The position numbers and the translations under genes are program-made. The notes below the pieces were generated by a model that did no database searches, was not told where the DNA came from, and saw only the letters and a list, made by a program, of their open reading frames with translations. This document shows positions 1 through 8,396 of a stretch of 64,000 bases of DNA, in pieces. How positions within the stretch are numbered: the first letter of the stretch is position 1; every line of letters begins with the position of its first letter. This DNA is from PFJX01 sp040751755 (GTDB lineage Bacteria; Pseudomonadota; Gammaproteobacteria; Burkholderiales; Thiobacillaceae), in assembly GCA_040751755.1 (NCBI GenBank), contig JBFMHC010000046.1:1-64000 (forward strand), given 5' to 3'.

Positions 1-174
1 GGGACGGCGCGGCGGCTGGCGTTCCTCGGCTGCCGCCTTGCTGCGCGTGCGCGCCGCGCCGGGCAGGTGGCGGCCGCGTACCGGCGCGCGCGACTTGCCC
101 GGCGCTTGCTTCTCCTCCCCGGCTTCGGGTTTGATGCCGAGGGTCTTACGTTTGGGTTTGTCCGATGCTGACAA
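1..174 (-). CDS. N-terminal fragment of a basic protein, function unknown (cut by window edge)
   Basis: Only the first 58 codons are present; the gene runs off the left edge. The reading frame begins at a TTG at 174-172 with a GAGGA ribosome-binding site six bases upstream. The first residues read MSASDKPKRKTLGIKPEAG and continue as a basic, low-complexity Arg/Ala/Pro tail. An N-terminal KRKTLxIK stretch followed by a disordered linker is seen in some proteobacterial RNA-binding or RNA-modifying proteins (ProQ/FinO-like, pseudouridine synthases), but that is only a resemblance and no folded domain is visible here. The start overlaps that of the divergent TlpA-like gene by ten bases. A start further inside the frame is possible. 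Confidence 0.4.
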   Translation of the reverse strand, partial: MSASDKPKRKTLGIKPEAGEEKQAPGKSRAPVRGRHLPGAARTRSKAAAEERQPPRRP

Positions 175-683
175 AGGCGTTCCTCAAGAAATTCGTTCCC
201 GGCCCGGTGACGCTGGTCCTGCTGGGCCTCATCGCCTACCTGTGGTTCCGCCCGCCCGCCTGGGTGAGCGAGCTGGACCAGGCGGCGCCGGCGGTGCCGA
301 CCACGCCGGGGCATAGCCTGGCGGACTTGCGGGGGCAGGTGGTGCTGGTCAACTTCTGGGCCACCTGGTGCCCGTACTGCCGCCACGAGATGCCGGCCAT
401 GCAGGCCTTCTACCAGGCGCACAAGGCGGAGGGTTTCGCGATTGTCGCCTACAGCCTGGATAAAACCCAGCACGAGGTGGACACGTTCATGAAAGACGAG
501 GGCTACACCTTCCCGGCGCCGCTCGCCGCGCCCGGCGTGGATGCCGCGTTCGGCGGCGTCGACCGCCTGCCCACCTCGTTCATCATCGACCGCCGCGGGC
601 GCATCCGCCACAAGATCAGCGGCCAGGTGCACGCCGGCCGGCTGGACGACCTGATCACGCCTTTGCTTGCTGAGCCTCGCTGA
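165..683 (+). CDS. TlpA/ResA-like membrane-anchored thioredoxin-fold protein
   Basis: This 172-residue protein is a membrane-tethered thiol-disulfide oxidoreductase that would face the periplasm. A single hydrophobic segment near residues 12-28 anchors it. The thioredoxin fold follows, with the active site WATWCPYC near residues 62-69 and the conserved cis-Pro region (DRLPTSFIID) near residue 137. TlpA/ResA proteins reduce cytochrome c apoprotein cysteines or other exported thiols, but the natural partner cannot be read from this context. No strong ribosome-binding site precedes the ATG. The 3' end overlaps the convergent DinB gene by 29 bases. Confidence 0.85.
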   Translation: MLTKAFLKKFVPGPVTLVLLGLIAYLWFRPPAWVSELDQAAPAVPTTPGHSLADLRGQVVLVNFWATWCPYCRHEMPAMQAFYQAHKAEGFAIVAYSLDKTQHEVDTFMKDEGYTFPAPLAAPGVDAAFGGVDRLPTSFIIDRRGRIRHKISGQVHAGRLDDLITPLLAEPR

Positions 684-1188
684 GGATCTTGCTCATCTCG
701 CGCCGGTAGTAGACGAAGTCCATCTCCGGGCAGGGGCCGCCGAGACGGGTGACGACGGAGGAGACCTGGCCACGGTGGTGCGCGTAGTGCGTGAACAGGT
801 GCGAGAGCACGTCGCGCACCCACATCTCGCGCGGCTTGCCGTCGCCGCTGGTGAAGCGGCAGTGCGCGTCGAAGAACTCGTCCGGTCGCGCCGCCAGCCA
901 GTCCTGCAGGTGCCGGACCTCCCTGCGCAGGGCGATCTTCAACTCACGCCAGTCCGGGTGGTTGATGGTCTTGTAGTCGGGCGAGAAGGCCTCGCCCTTG
1001 AGACGCGCCAGCCAGGACTGGCTGACCACCAGCATGTGGTCGACGGTGTGGTGGATGCTCTTGAAGAACAGGCCCTGGTCGCTGCCGATCACGTCCGGCT
1101 GCAGGTGGTCCAGGGCGTCGAAGAGGACCTCGTTGGCCCAGTGCTGGTAATCCGCCTGGATGACGAAATAGCTCTTCCATGTGTACAT
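655..1188 (-). CDS. DinB family putative metal-dependent protein
   Basis: A 177-residue four-helix-bundle protein of the DinB/YfiT type. The expected metal-binding histidines are present: the HHTVDH segment near residues 46-51 and the C-terminal HLFTHYAHHRGQ segment, a hallmark of the family. Relatives include bacillithiol/mycothiol-type transferases and DNA-damage-inducible proteins; the substrate of this one is unknown. The ATG at 1188 has a good GAGGAGC ribosome-binding site. It is transcribed in the same direction as apbE, 32 bases upstream, so it may be the last gene of a gshA-gshB-apbE unit. Confidence 0.8.
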   Translation of the reverse strand: MYTWKSYFVIQADYQHWANEVLFDALDHLQPDVIGSDQGLFFKSIHHTVDHMLVVSQSWLARLKGEAFSPDYKTINHPDWRELKIALRREVRHLQDWLAARPDEFFDAHCRFTSGDGKPREMWVRDVLSHLFTHYAHHRGQVSSVVTRLGGPCPEMDFVYYRREMSKILSEAQQAKA

Positions 1189-1220
1189 CGGCAGCTCCTC
1201 TTTCTTTTTGTTAGCGCCTT

Positions 1221-2411
1221 TTACTCCACGACGCGGATTTGGGGAACCGGTTTCTCCCAGGCCAGGCGCCGGTTGAGCGCGCGGGTGACGCTGACCTGGC
1301 CGTCGGCGGCGACGAACAGGACCTCGGCCACGCCCATCTTCGCCGCGAGACGCCGCCAGTCCGCAGGGCCGGCGACGAACAGGGGCTTGCTGGCGACGTC
1401 CGAGAGGGTGCCGGCGTGCGGCCCATGGGCGATCACGGTCACCGCCTGCGCCTGGTCGGCGGGCCAGCCGGTGCGCGGGTCGATGAGGTGGCAGTAGCGC
1501 TTGCCCTGGTATTCGAAGAAGCGCTGGTAGTCGCCGGAGGTGCCGATCGCCTCGCCGTCATGCAGCTCCAGCACCGCCAGGGCGCCGGCGCGGCGCGGGT
1601 GCTGGATGCCCACCTTCCACGGCCGGCCGCCCTTGTCGCCCAGCGCCATGACGTTGCCGCCGATGTTGACGAGGGCGTTCTTGACCCCCTGGCTCCTCAG
1701 ATAGGCGGCCGCGAGGTCGAGGGCATAGCCCTTGGCGTAGCCGCCCAGGTCGATGCGCACCGCCGGGTTGTGGCCGATCAGGGTGAGGCCGTCGAACTGC
1801 AGGTCGGCCATGCCCGGCCTGGCGTCGACCAGCCTGGCGACCGCGGCGGGGTCGGGCAGGCGCGGCTCGAAGGTGTCGGAGTGGAAGCCCCACAGGCGCA
1901 CCAGGTTGCCGATGGCGGGGTTGAACAGGCCCTCGGAGAGCGCGGACAGGCGCTGCGCGTCCTGCAGGATGGGGATCACGCCGGGCGGCATGGAGGCACG
2001 AGCCGGCGCCTGCGGCGTGGCGAGGGCGAGGATGCCGTTGAGCCGCTCCAGGGTGCCCGGCTCCCAGGGGTGCAGGGTGTGGTGCAGCTCGTCGAAGTCC
2101 TTCAGCACCTGGTCGGTGACGCGCCGCGCCTTCGCCTCGTCCTCGCCGTACACCGTGATCTCCACCAGGGTGCCGAACACGTAGGACTGCTGCCTGTGCA
2201 CCTTGGCGCCGCAACCGGCGAGGATGAGGCCGACGAGGAGGGTCAGGAGGAGGGTGAACGCGTAAGGCCTGGGCAGGCGGAAACAAGCCCCTCCCCCCTG
2301 GAGGGGGAGGGGTTGGGGAGAGGGGGGGGCGGGCAAGGCCCGCCCTGCCACTCTTACCCTGCCCTCTCCCCTCAAGGGAGAGGGTTCCCGCGCTTGTGCC
2401 TCATCCCTCAC
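1221..2411 (-). CDS. apbE: ApbE-type FAD:protein FMN transferase, lipoprotein
   Basis: ApbE covalently attaches FMN to threonines of exported flavoproteins such as RnfG/NqrC or flavocytochromes, working at the outer face of the membrane. The family signatures are visible: RIDLGGYAKGYALD, VNIGGN and DPRTGWP. A lipoprotein signal runs PYAFTLLLTLLVGLILAGC, with the lipobox cysteine near residue 68 of the long frame. The first 45 or so codons are translated from a dispersed GC-rich repeat (2285-2392) and give a Pro/Gly/Arg stretch unlike a signal peptide. The true start is therefore uncertain: the GTG at 2411, internal GTG/TTG codons, or a non-standard start just before the signal. It follows gshB directly. 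The enzyme call is firm; the N-terminus is not. Confidence 0.85.
   Translation of the reverse strand: MRDEAQAREPSPLRGEGRVRVAGRALPAPPSPQPLPLQGGGACFRLPRPYAFTLLLTLLVGLILAGCGAKVHRQQSYVFGTLVEITVYGEDEAKARRVTDQVLKDFDELHHTLHPWEPGTLERLNGILALATPQAPARASMPPGVIPILQDAQRLSALSEGLFNPAIGNLVRLWGFHSDTFEPRLPDPAAVARLVDARPGMADLQFDGLTLIGHNPAVRIDLGGYAKGYALDLAAAYLRSQGVKNALVNIGGNVMALGDKGGRPWKVGIQHPRRAGALAVLELHDGEAIGTSGDYQRFFEYQGKRYCHLIDPRTGWPADQAQAVTVIAHGPHAGTLSDVASKPLFVAGPADWRRLAAKMGVAEVLFVAADGQVSVTRALNRRLAWEKPVPQIRVVE
2285..2392. repeat. GC-rich palindromic dispersed repeat between gshB and apbE
   Basis: This block holds the inverted pair CCCCTCCCCCCTGGAGGGGG followed by more C/G runs, a GGCGGGCAAGGCCCGCC palindrome, and a second arm near 2367-2392 (CCCTCTCCCCTC/GGGAGAGGG). 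The same arms recur inside gshB, after ubiE, after metK and before the symporter terminator. It reads as a REP/MITE-like element, and it sits within the 5' end of the apbE frame. Confidence 0.7.
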
Positions 2412-3490
2412 GCCTGCCCCCTGACACCCTTCTCCAGCGCGTCCACGAACAACGCCGCGACGTCGCAGCCGGTCTGCTGGTGGATCTCCTGGAAGCAGGT
2501 GGGGCTGGTGACGTTGACCTCGGTGAGGCAGTCGCCGATCACGTCGAGGCCGGCGAGCAGGATGCCGGCGGCCTTCAGGGTGGGGCCGAGGGCGTGGGCG
2601 ATCTCCCGGTCGCGTTGCGTGAGCGGGCGCGCCACGCCGGTGCCGCCGGCGGCGAGGTTGCCGCGCGTCTCGCCCTGCGCGGGGATGCGCGCGAGGGCGT
2701 AGGGCACGGGCTCGCCGTCGATCACCAGCACGCGCTTGTCGCCGTCGGCGATCTGCGGCAGGTAGCGCTGCGCCATCACCGTCTCCGCGCCGTAGCGGGT
2801 GAGGGTCTCGAGGATGCTGCCGATGTTGGGGTCGCCGGGGCGCAGGCGGAACACGCCGGCGCCGCCCATGGCGTTGAGCGGCTTGACGATGATGTCGCCC
2901 TGTTCGGCGAGGAATGCGCGAATCAGGGCCGCGTCGGCGCTCGCCAGGGTGGGGGCGATGAATTCCGGAAAGCGCGCGATCGCCAGCTTCTCGTTGTAGT
3001 CGCGCAGCGCCTGCGGCCGGTTGAACACGCGCGCGCCCTGGCGCTCCGCCATCTCCAGCAGCCAGGTGGCGGTGAGGTAGCCCTGGTCGAAGGGCGGGTC
3101 CTTGCGCATCACCACCGCGTCGAACTCCGCGAGGTCGCGCCAGGCGGGTTCATCGGCCGTGAACCAGGCGCCTTTCCCCTCCCCCGCCGGGGGAGGGTGC
3201 CCCGCAGGGGCGGGAGAGGGCGTGTCCGCAGGACACGTTTGCGAGCCTGCCGACGCTGGATCGGCCTCTGGCGAGGCCGCCCTCTCCCCGGCCCTCCCCC
3301 GCTGGGGGAGGGGGAGCAGTGCGATGGCCTGGCAGCGGCCCATGACGCGCCCGTCGCGCCAGGCCAGGTCCTCGGCCAGCATGGCGGAGAGGCCGTGCCC
3401 GCGCCGCGCCGCCTCGCGCATCATGGCGTAGGTGCTGTCCTTGTAGGTCTTGAAGGTGTGGAGGGGGTCGGCGACGAACAGGAGCTGCAT
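2408..3490 (-). CDS. gshB: Glutathione synthetase with an in-frame repeat insertion
   Basis: GshB joins glycine to gamma-glutamylcysteine using ATP, the last step of glutathione synthesis. The family is clear: KDSTYAMMREAARRG near the N-terminus, MRKDPPFD, KPLNAMGGAGVFR in the ATP-grasp core, GETRGNLAAGG, and LTEVNVTSPT near the end. At 360 residues it is about 45 longer than usual. The excess is one Pro/Gly/Arg-rich block at residues about 59-108, encoded by a palindromic repeat (3172-3312) inserted in frame in the N-terminal domain, before the MRKDPPFD motif. The ATG at 3490 shares one base with the gshA stop (TGATG), so the two are translationally coupled. The core looks intact, so activity is plausible but unproven. 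Confidence 0.92.
   Translation of the reverse strand: MQLLFVADPLHTFKTYKDSTYAMMREAARRGHGLSAMLAEDLAWRDGRVMGRCQAIALLPLPQRGRAGERAASPEADPASAGSQTCPADTPSPAPAGHPPPAGEGKGAWFTADEPAWRDLAEFDAVVMRKDPPFDQGYLTATWLLEMAERQGARVFNRPQALRDYNEKLAIARFPEFIAPTLASADAALIRAFLAEQGDIIVKPLNAMGGAGVFRLRPGDPNIGSILETLTRYGAETVMAQRYLPQIADGDKRVLVIDGEPVPYALARIPAQGETRGNLAAGGTGVARPLTQRDREIAHALGPTLKAAGILLAGLDVIGDCLTEVNVTSPTCFQEIHQQTGCDVAALFVDALEKGVRGQA
3172..3312. repeat. Palindromic dispersed repeat inserted inside gshB
   Basis: Two outer arms, CCCCTCCCCCGCCGGGGGAGG near 3178-3198 and CCCTCCCCCGCTGGGGGAGGG near 3293-3313, enclose smaller palindromes: GCCCCGCAGGGGC, GTGTCCGCAGGACAC and a GGCCTCTGGCGAGGCC-type pair. The whole block has no stop codon in the gshB frame and a length compatible with frame retention. 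It is the largest and most complete copy of the family in the window. Confidence 0.75.
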
Positions 3491-4794
3491 CAGGCCTTCT
3501 CCGGCGCGGTGCGCTCCAGTTCGAGTGCCGAGGCGAGCGCCGCGAGGCGGGCGATCACGCCGTAGGTGTAGAAGCGGTTCACCGGTGCGTCGGGGCGGGC
3601 GCCGCAGTCGCAGAAGCTGCCCGTCTCGTCGAAGGCGAGGGGCACGAAGTGCATGCCGGGGGCGTTGAGGTTCTCGTCCGCCCCGCGCCCGGTGTGCACG
3701 CGGTAGAAACCGCCCACCACGAAGTGGTCGATCATGTAGACCACCGGCTCGGCGACCGCCTGGTTGATGCTCTCGAAGGTGGGCACGCCCTCCTGGATCA
3801 GCACGTCGCTGACCGCCAGGCCCTCCTTCACCACGGCCATCTTGTTGCGCGCCTTGCGGTTGAGGTCCTTCACGTCCTCGGCGGACTTCACGGTCATGAT
3901 GCCCATGCCGTAGGTGCCGGCGTCCGCCTTGACGATGACGAAGGGCTCGCGGTCGATGCCGTATTCGCGGTACTTCGCGCGCGTTCGCGCCAGCACCTCC
4001 TCGACCTTCTCGGCCAGACACTCCTCGCCCTTGCGCGCGTGGAAGTCCACCTCGCCGCAATTGGCGTAATACGGGTTGATCAGCCAAGGGTCGATGTCGA
4101 CGAGCGCGGCGAAGTTGCGCGCCACCTCGTCGTAGGCGCTGAAGTGCAGCGACTTGCGCCGCGTGCACCAGCCCGCGTGCAGGGGCGGCAGCAGGGTCTG
4201 CGAGGGGGCGAGGCCCTGGAGGATCGTCGGGATGCCGGCAGACAGGTCGTTGTTGAGCAGGATCGCGCAGGGATCGAAGTCCGGCTCGCCGCCACGGCCC
4301 TTGATGAGGATGCGGTCACCTTCGCGCGCGATCGGCTCGAGGGTGAGCCGGCCGCCGTCCGGCAGGTCCAGGGTCAGGGGGTCGACGAGGTCGGGGATCA
4401 GGCTGCCGATGCGCACGGTGAGGCCGATCTTGCGCACGATGTCCGCCAGCGCGGCGACGTTCTGCAGGTAGAACATGTTGCGCGTGTGGTTCTCGGGGAT
4501 CAGCAGGAAGCGCTTGGCGCTCACGCACATCTTCTCCACCGCCACCTGCGCGGCCTGCAGCGAGAGCGGCAGGAACTCCGGGTTGAGGTTGTTGAAGCCG
4601 CCGGGGAACAGGTTGGCGTCCACCGGCGCCAGCTTGAAGCCGGCGTTGCGCAGGTCCACCGAGGTGTAGAAGGGCGCGGGGTGCGCCAGCCACTGTTTGC
4701 GGAACCAGTGTTCGATGTCCGGCATCGCCTCGATGACGTGGCGCTCGATGTCCAGCAGGGGGCCGGTGAGGGCGGTGGTGAGATGGGGGACCAT
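3490..4794 (-). CDS. gshA: Glutamate-cysteine ligase, GshA (ferrooxidans-type family)
   Basis: This 434-residue protein matches the glutamate-cysteine ligase family described from Acidithiobacillus and common in betaproteobacteria, which is unrelated in length and motifs to E. coli GshA. Recognisable stretches are FPGGFNNLNPEF near residue 63, FLLIPENHTRN, the ADAGTYGMGIM loop near residue 290, and YMIDHFVVGGFYRVHTGRG. It makes gamma-glutamylcysteine from glutamate and cysteine in the cytoplasm. It is followed immediately by gshB through a one-base stop/start overlap, and the pairing supports the call. The ATG at 4794 gives the usual family length. Confidence 0.9.
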   Translation of the reverse strand: MVPHLTTALTGPLLDIERHVIEAMPDIEHWFRKQWLAHPAPFYTSVDLRNAGFKLAPVDANLFPGGFNNLNPEFLPLSLQAAQVAVEKMCVSAKRFLLIPENHTRNMFYLQNVAALADIVRKIGLTVRIGSLIPDLVDPLTLDLPDGGRLTLEPIAREGDRILIKGRGGEPDFDPCAILLNNDLSAGIPTILQGLAPSQTLLPPLHAGWCTRRKSLHFSAYDEVARNFAALVDIDPWLINPYYANCGEVDFHARKGEECLAEKVEEVLARTRAKYREYGIDREPFVIVKADAGTYGMGIMTVKSAEDVKDLNRKARNKMAVVKEGLAVSDVLIQEGVPTFESINQAVAEPVVYMIDHFVVGGFYRVHTGRGADENLNAPGMHFVPLAFDETGSFCDCGARPDAPVNRFYTYGVIARLAALASALELERTAPEKA

Positions 4795-4849
4795 GGCGTC
4801 TCGCGGTGATCGTTACGGCGTAAGTGTAAATCCGCGCCCGGCGCGCGGC

Positions 4850-5323
4850 TCAGCAGGCGGACTTGTCGGCGGAGATGATCGGCTGCCGGTGTGCGGCGGC
4901 GGCCTGCGTGTAGGTGACCGTGCAGCGGCCGGCGTGGCCGCCCAGGACCTCGATCACCAGCGTGCCCGGCAGGGGGGCGTCGATGCGCACGTCCGTGCGC
5001 TCGGGCCGGATGCGGGCGGCGCGCAGGATGCCGGCGGCGTTGCCGGCGGGGTAGCCATGCGCCAATTCGACCGTTGCCTTGCCGAGCATCAGGGTGGCGG
5101 CCGCGGCCTTGTCCTGCCCGCCCGACACGGCGGCCTTGTGCGCGTCGGAGGCGGCGGTGCGCACCGCCTCGACGAGGCCGTCCACCTTGGCGGCGCGCGC
5201 GTCCGCCTCCAGGTCGTAGAAACGCGGCAGGGCGACGGCGGCGACGAGGCCGAGGACGACGAGCACCAGGATCAGCTCGATCAGGGTGAAGCCTGTGGAC
5301 CGCTTGAAGTCGTGATGCGCCAC
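4850..5323 (-). CDS. Type IV pilin-like / pseudopilin protein
   Basis: A 157-residue protein with a class III prepilin leader. After a short basic leader ending in STG comes FTLIELILVLVVLGLVAAVALPRF, with Phe+1 and Glu+5 of the processing site, followed by the long N-terminal helix. The C-terminal part is Ala-rich, with two cysteines near the end (GRCTVTY and the terminal SAC) that could form a disulfide loop as in MSHA-type pilins. I chose the GTG at 5323 because GGAGAG lies five bases upstream; the longer frame from 5380 adds an unlikely leader. It stands alone with no assembly genes nearby, so it may be a minor pilin. Confidence 0.8.
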   Translation of the reverse strand: MAHHDFKRSTGFTLIELILVLVVLGLVAAVALPRFYDLEADARAAKVDGLVEAVRTAASDAHKAAVSGGQDKAAAATLMLGKATVELAHGYPAGNAAGILRAARIRPERTDVRIDAPLPGTLVIEVLGGHAGRCTVTYTQAAAAHRQPIISADKSAC

Positions 5324-5427
5324 GCATCTCTCCGGTGGGGCGCTCCGGTCCGCCCGGCGGCGCGCCGGGGCGCCGATCACGCCAATCGCGCGTAAATTAG
5401 CGGCTCACGCCAGATCGCTCAAGCCGC

Positions 5428-5904
5428 ATGTCGCAGAACCTGTTCGAGATCGTCCTGTTCCAGCCCGAGATCCCCCCCAACACCGGCAACGTCATCCGCC
5501 TCAGCGCCAACACCGGCTGCCGCCTGCACCTGGTGAAGCCGCTCGGCTTCTCCCTCGACGACAAGCAGCTGCGCCGCGCCGGCCTGGACTACCACGAGTA
5601 CGCCGAGGTCCAGGTGCACGAGGACTGGGCCGCCCTGCGTGCCGCCCTGCCGGGGCGGCGCTTCCACGCCTTCAGCACGCGCGGGACGGGCACCTTCGCC
5701 GAGGCGCGCTTCGCCCCCGGCGACGTGCTGGTGTTCGGGCGCGAGACCGGCGGCCTGCCGGACGCGGTGCTGGCGGACATCCCCGCCGCGCAGGTGCTGC
5801 GCCTGCCCATGCGCCCGGGGCAGCGCAGCCTCAACCTGTCCAACGCCGTCGCCGTGGTGGTGTACGAAGGCTGGCGGCAGAACGGCTACGCCGGCGCGGC
5901 GTGA
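5428..5904 (+). CDS. trmL: tRNA (cytidine(34)-2'-O)-methyltransferase
   Basis: A compact 158-residue SPOUT methyltransferase with no extra domain, the size of TrmL (YibK). TrmL methylates the 2'-O of the wobble cytidine or cmnm5U in tRNA-Leu using S-adenosylmethionine. Visible motifs are PNTGNVIRLSANTG (motif 1), GRETGGLP (motif 2) and SLNLSNAVAVVVYE (motif 3, the knotted SAM site). It opens a plus-strand run with a TPR gene, yggX and ubiE, although the gaps are large enough for separate promoters. Confidence 0.92.
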   Translation: MSQNLFEIVLFQPEIPPNTGNVIRLSANTGCRLHLVKPLGFSLDDKQLRRAGLDYHEYAEVQVHEDWAALRAALPGRRFHAFSTRGTGTFAEARFAPGDVLVFGRETGGLPDAVLADIPAAQVLRLPMRPGQRSLNLSNAVAVVVYEGWRQNGYAGAA

Positions 5905-5980
5905 GGTGTGGCGTGAGGTGTGTCGCCTTGTTTTCGCGGCGGCGCGCCCCATATCCGGTTTTTACCCGCCGGAGTCGGCC

Positions 5981-6310
5981 ATGAACCCTCTGGAAACCTT
6001 CGAAAAGATGCTGGCCCAGGGCAAGGACGGCGCCATGCTGCGCTTCTCGCTGGGCAACGAGTGCCACAAGGCCGGGCGCCTGGACGACGCGGTCGTCCAC
6101 CTGCGCGCCGCGCTGGGCTTCGATCCCAGGTATTCGGCGGCCTGGAAGCTGCTCGGCAAGTGTCTCGCGGAGGCCGGGCAGGCACGCGACGCCCTCGACA
6201 CCTATCTGCAGGGCATCGCCGTGGCCGAGGCCAAGGGCGACATCCAGGCGGTGAAGGAGATGCGGGTGTTCGCCAAGCGCCTGGAGAAACAGCTCGGCGA
6301 GGCCGGGTGA
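5981..6310 (+). CDS. Small TPR-repeat protein
   Basis: A 109-residue protein made of about two and a half tetratricopeptide repeats, for example LRFSLGNECHKAGRLDDAVV, then AWKLLGKCLAEAGQARDALD, then a charged C-terminal helix. It lacks signal and membrane segments, so it should be a cytoplasmic protein-protein adaptor; the partner is unknown. The ATG at 5981 has a GGAG ribosome-binding site six bases upstream and suits the repeat register. Similar short TPR proteins are common in betaproteobacteria. Confidence 0.8.
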   Translation: MNPLETFEKMLAQGKDGAMLRFSLGNECHKAGRLDDAVVHLRAALGFDPRYSAAWKLLGKCLAEAGQARDALDTYLQGIAVAEAKGDIQAVKEMRVFAKRLEKQLGEAG

Positions 6311-6378
6311 CGCCCCACCCCCCCTTGGGCTACCATCGCCCCAATTTCCCAAACCCATCGCAATTCAGGAGCACCCAC

Positions 6379-6645
6379 ATGGCACGCATGGTCAACTGCG
6401 TCAAACTCGGCCGCGAGGCCGAAGGTCTGGACTTCCCGCCGCTGCCCGGCGAACTGGGCAAGCGCGTGTTCGAGAGCATCTCCAAGGAGGCCTGGCAGGG
6501 CTGGATCCGCCTGCAGACCATGATCATCAACGAGAACCGCCTCAACCTGGCCGACGCGCAGCACCGCAAGTACCTGATGGAACAGGCGGAGAAGTACTTC
6601 TTCGGCGAGGGCGTGGGCGCCCCCGAAGGCTTCCGCCCCCACTAA
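6379..6645 (+). CDS. yggX: Probable Fe(2+)-trafficking / oxidative damage protection protein YggX
   Basis: An 88-residue protein that matches YggX along its whole length: MARMVNCVKLGREAEGLDF at the start with the single conserved cysteine (Cys7), ISKEAWQGW in the middle and RKYLMEQAEKYFFG at the end. YggX protects iron-sulfur clusters and has been proposed to handle labile iron in the cytoplasm. An AGGAG ribosome-binding site lies at 6367-6371. ubiE begins 19 bases after its stop, so the two are probably co-transcribed. Confidence 0.93.
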   Translation: MARMVNCVKLGREAEGLDFPPLPGELGKRVFESISKEAWQGWIRLQTMIINENRLNLADAQHRKYLMEQAEKYFFGEGVGAPEGFRPH

Positions 6646-6664
6646 GCAGGCACTCGAGCACGCC

Positions 6665-7417
6665 GTGAGCGAAGACAAACAGACCCCGGGTCAGACCCAC
6701 TTCGGCTTCAAGACCGTCGCCGAGGGCGAAAAGGCCCGCAAGGTGGCCGAGGTGTTCCACTCCGTGGCGAACCGCTACGACGTGATGAACGACCTCATGT
6801 CCGCCGGCCTGCACCGCACCTGGAAGCACTTCCTCGCCCTGCAGGCGCGGCTCAAGCCGGGTGCCAGGGTGCTGGACATCGCCGGCGGCACCGGCGACAT
6901 CTCGCGTCTGCTCGCCAAGGACGCCGGCCCCACGGGCGAGGTCTGGCTCACCGACATCAACGGCTCCATGCTCGGCGTGGGGCGCGACCGCATGCTGGAC
7001 CAGGGCTTGCTGCTGCCGGTGGCGCAGTGCGACGCCGAGAAGCTGCCTTTCCCGGACGACTACTTTGACCTCGTCACCGTCGCCTTCGGCCTGCGCAACA
7101 TGACCCACAAGGACGCCGCACTGGCGGAGATGCGCCGCGTGCTGAAGCCCGGCGGCAAGCTCATGGTGCTGGAGTTCTCCAAGGTCTGGAAGCCGCTCGC
7201 GCCGCTCTACGACCTGTACTCCTTCCAGCTCCTGCCGCGCATGGGCGAGCTGGTCGCCAAGGACTCGGAGAGCTACCGCTACCTGGCGGAGTCCATCCGC
7301 ATGCACCCGGACCAGGAGACGCTGAAGGGCATGATGGAAGGCGTGGGCTTCGCGCGCGTCGACTACTTCAACCTGACCGCGGGCGTGGTGGCGCTGCACG
7401 TCGGCTACAAGGTCTGA
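6665..7417 (+). CDS. ubiE: Demethylmenaquinone / 2-methoxy-6-polyprenyl-1,4-benzoquinol methyltransferase
   Basis: UbiE carries out the C-methylation step of ubiquinone (and menaquinone) synthesis with SAM. The 250-residue protein has the family signatures YDVMNDLMSAGLHRTWK and VLDIAGGTGD (SAM motif I), FGLRNMTHK, and LKPGGKLMVLEFS. It starts with GTG at 6665; the early residues SEDKQTPGQTHFGFKTV align with typical UbiE N-termini. The gene is followed by a GC-rich palindrome and then by the convergent xerC. Confidence 0.95.
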   Translation: MSEDKQTPGQTHFGFKTVAEGEKARKVAEVFHSVANRYDVMNDLMSAGLHRTWKHFLALQARLKPGARVLDIAGGTGDISRLLAKDAGPTGEVWLTDINGSMLGVGRDRMLDQGLLLPVAQCDAEKLPFPDDYFDLVTVAFGLRNMTHKDAALAEMRRVLKPGGKLMVLEFSKVWKPLAPLYDLYSFQLLPRMGELVAKDSESYRYLAESIRMHPDQETLKGMMEGVGFARVDYFNLTAGVVALHVGYKV

Positions 7418-7422
7418 TTCCA

Positions 7423-7485
7423 TCCCCTCCCCCTCGAGGGGGGAGGGTCAGGGAGAGGGTGGGGGCGGCAAGGCCGCCCTTCATC
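7423..7485. repeat. Dispersed palindromic repeat between ubiE and xerC
   Basis: It contains CCCCTCCCCCTCGAGGGGGG followed by AGGGAGAGGG and a GGCGGCAAGGCCGCC palindrome. The layout is the same as in the copies at 2285 and 25084. Placed between convergent gene ends, it could also act as a transcription stop, although there is no U-run. Confidence 0.6.
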
Positions 7486-7490
7486 CACGC

Positions 7491-8395
<905 letters not shown>

Positions 8396-8396
<1 letters not shown>

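Noticed and set aside
2408..4168. A 586-codon ORF including gshB
   Set aside because: The first 226 codons are the out-of-frame shadow of gshA. The real gshB starts at 3490 with a coupled ATG.
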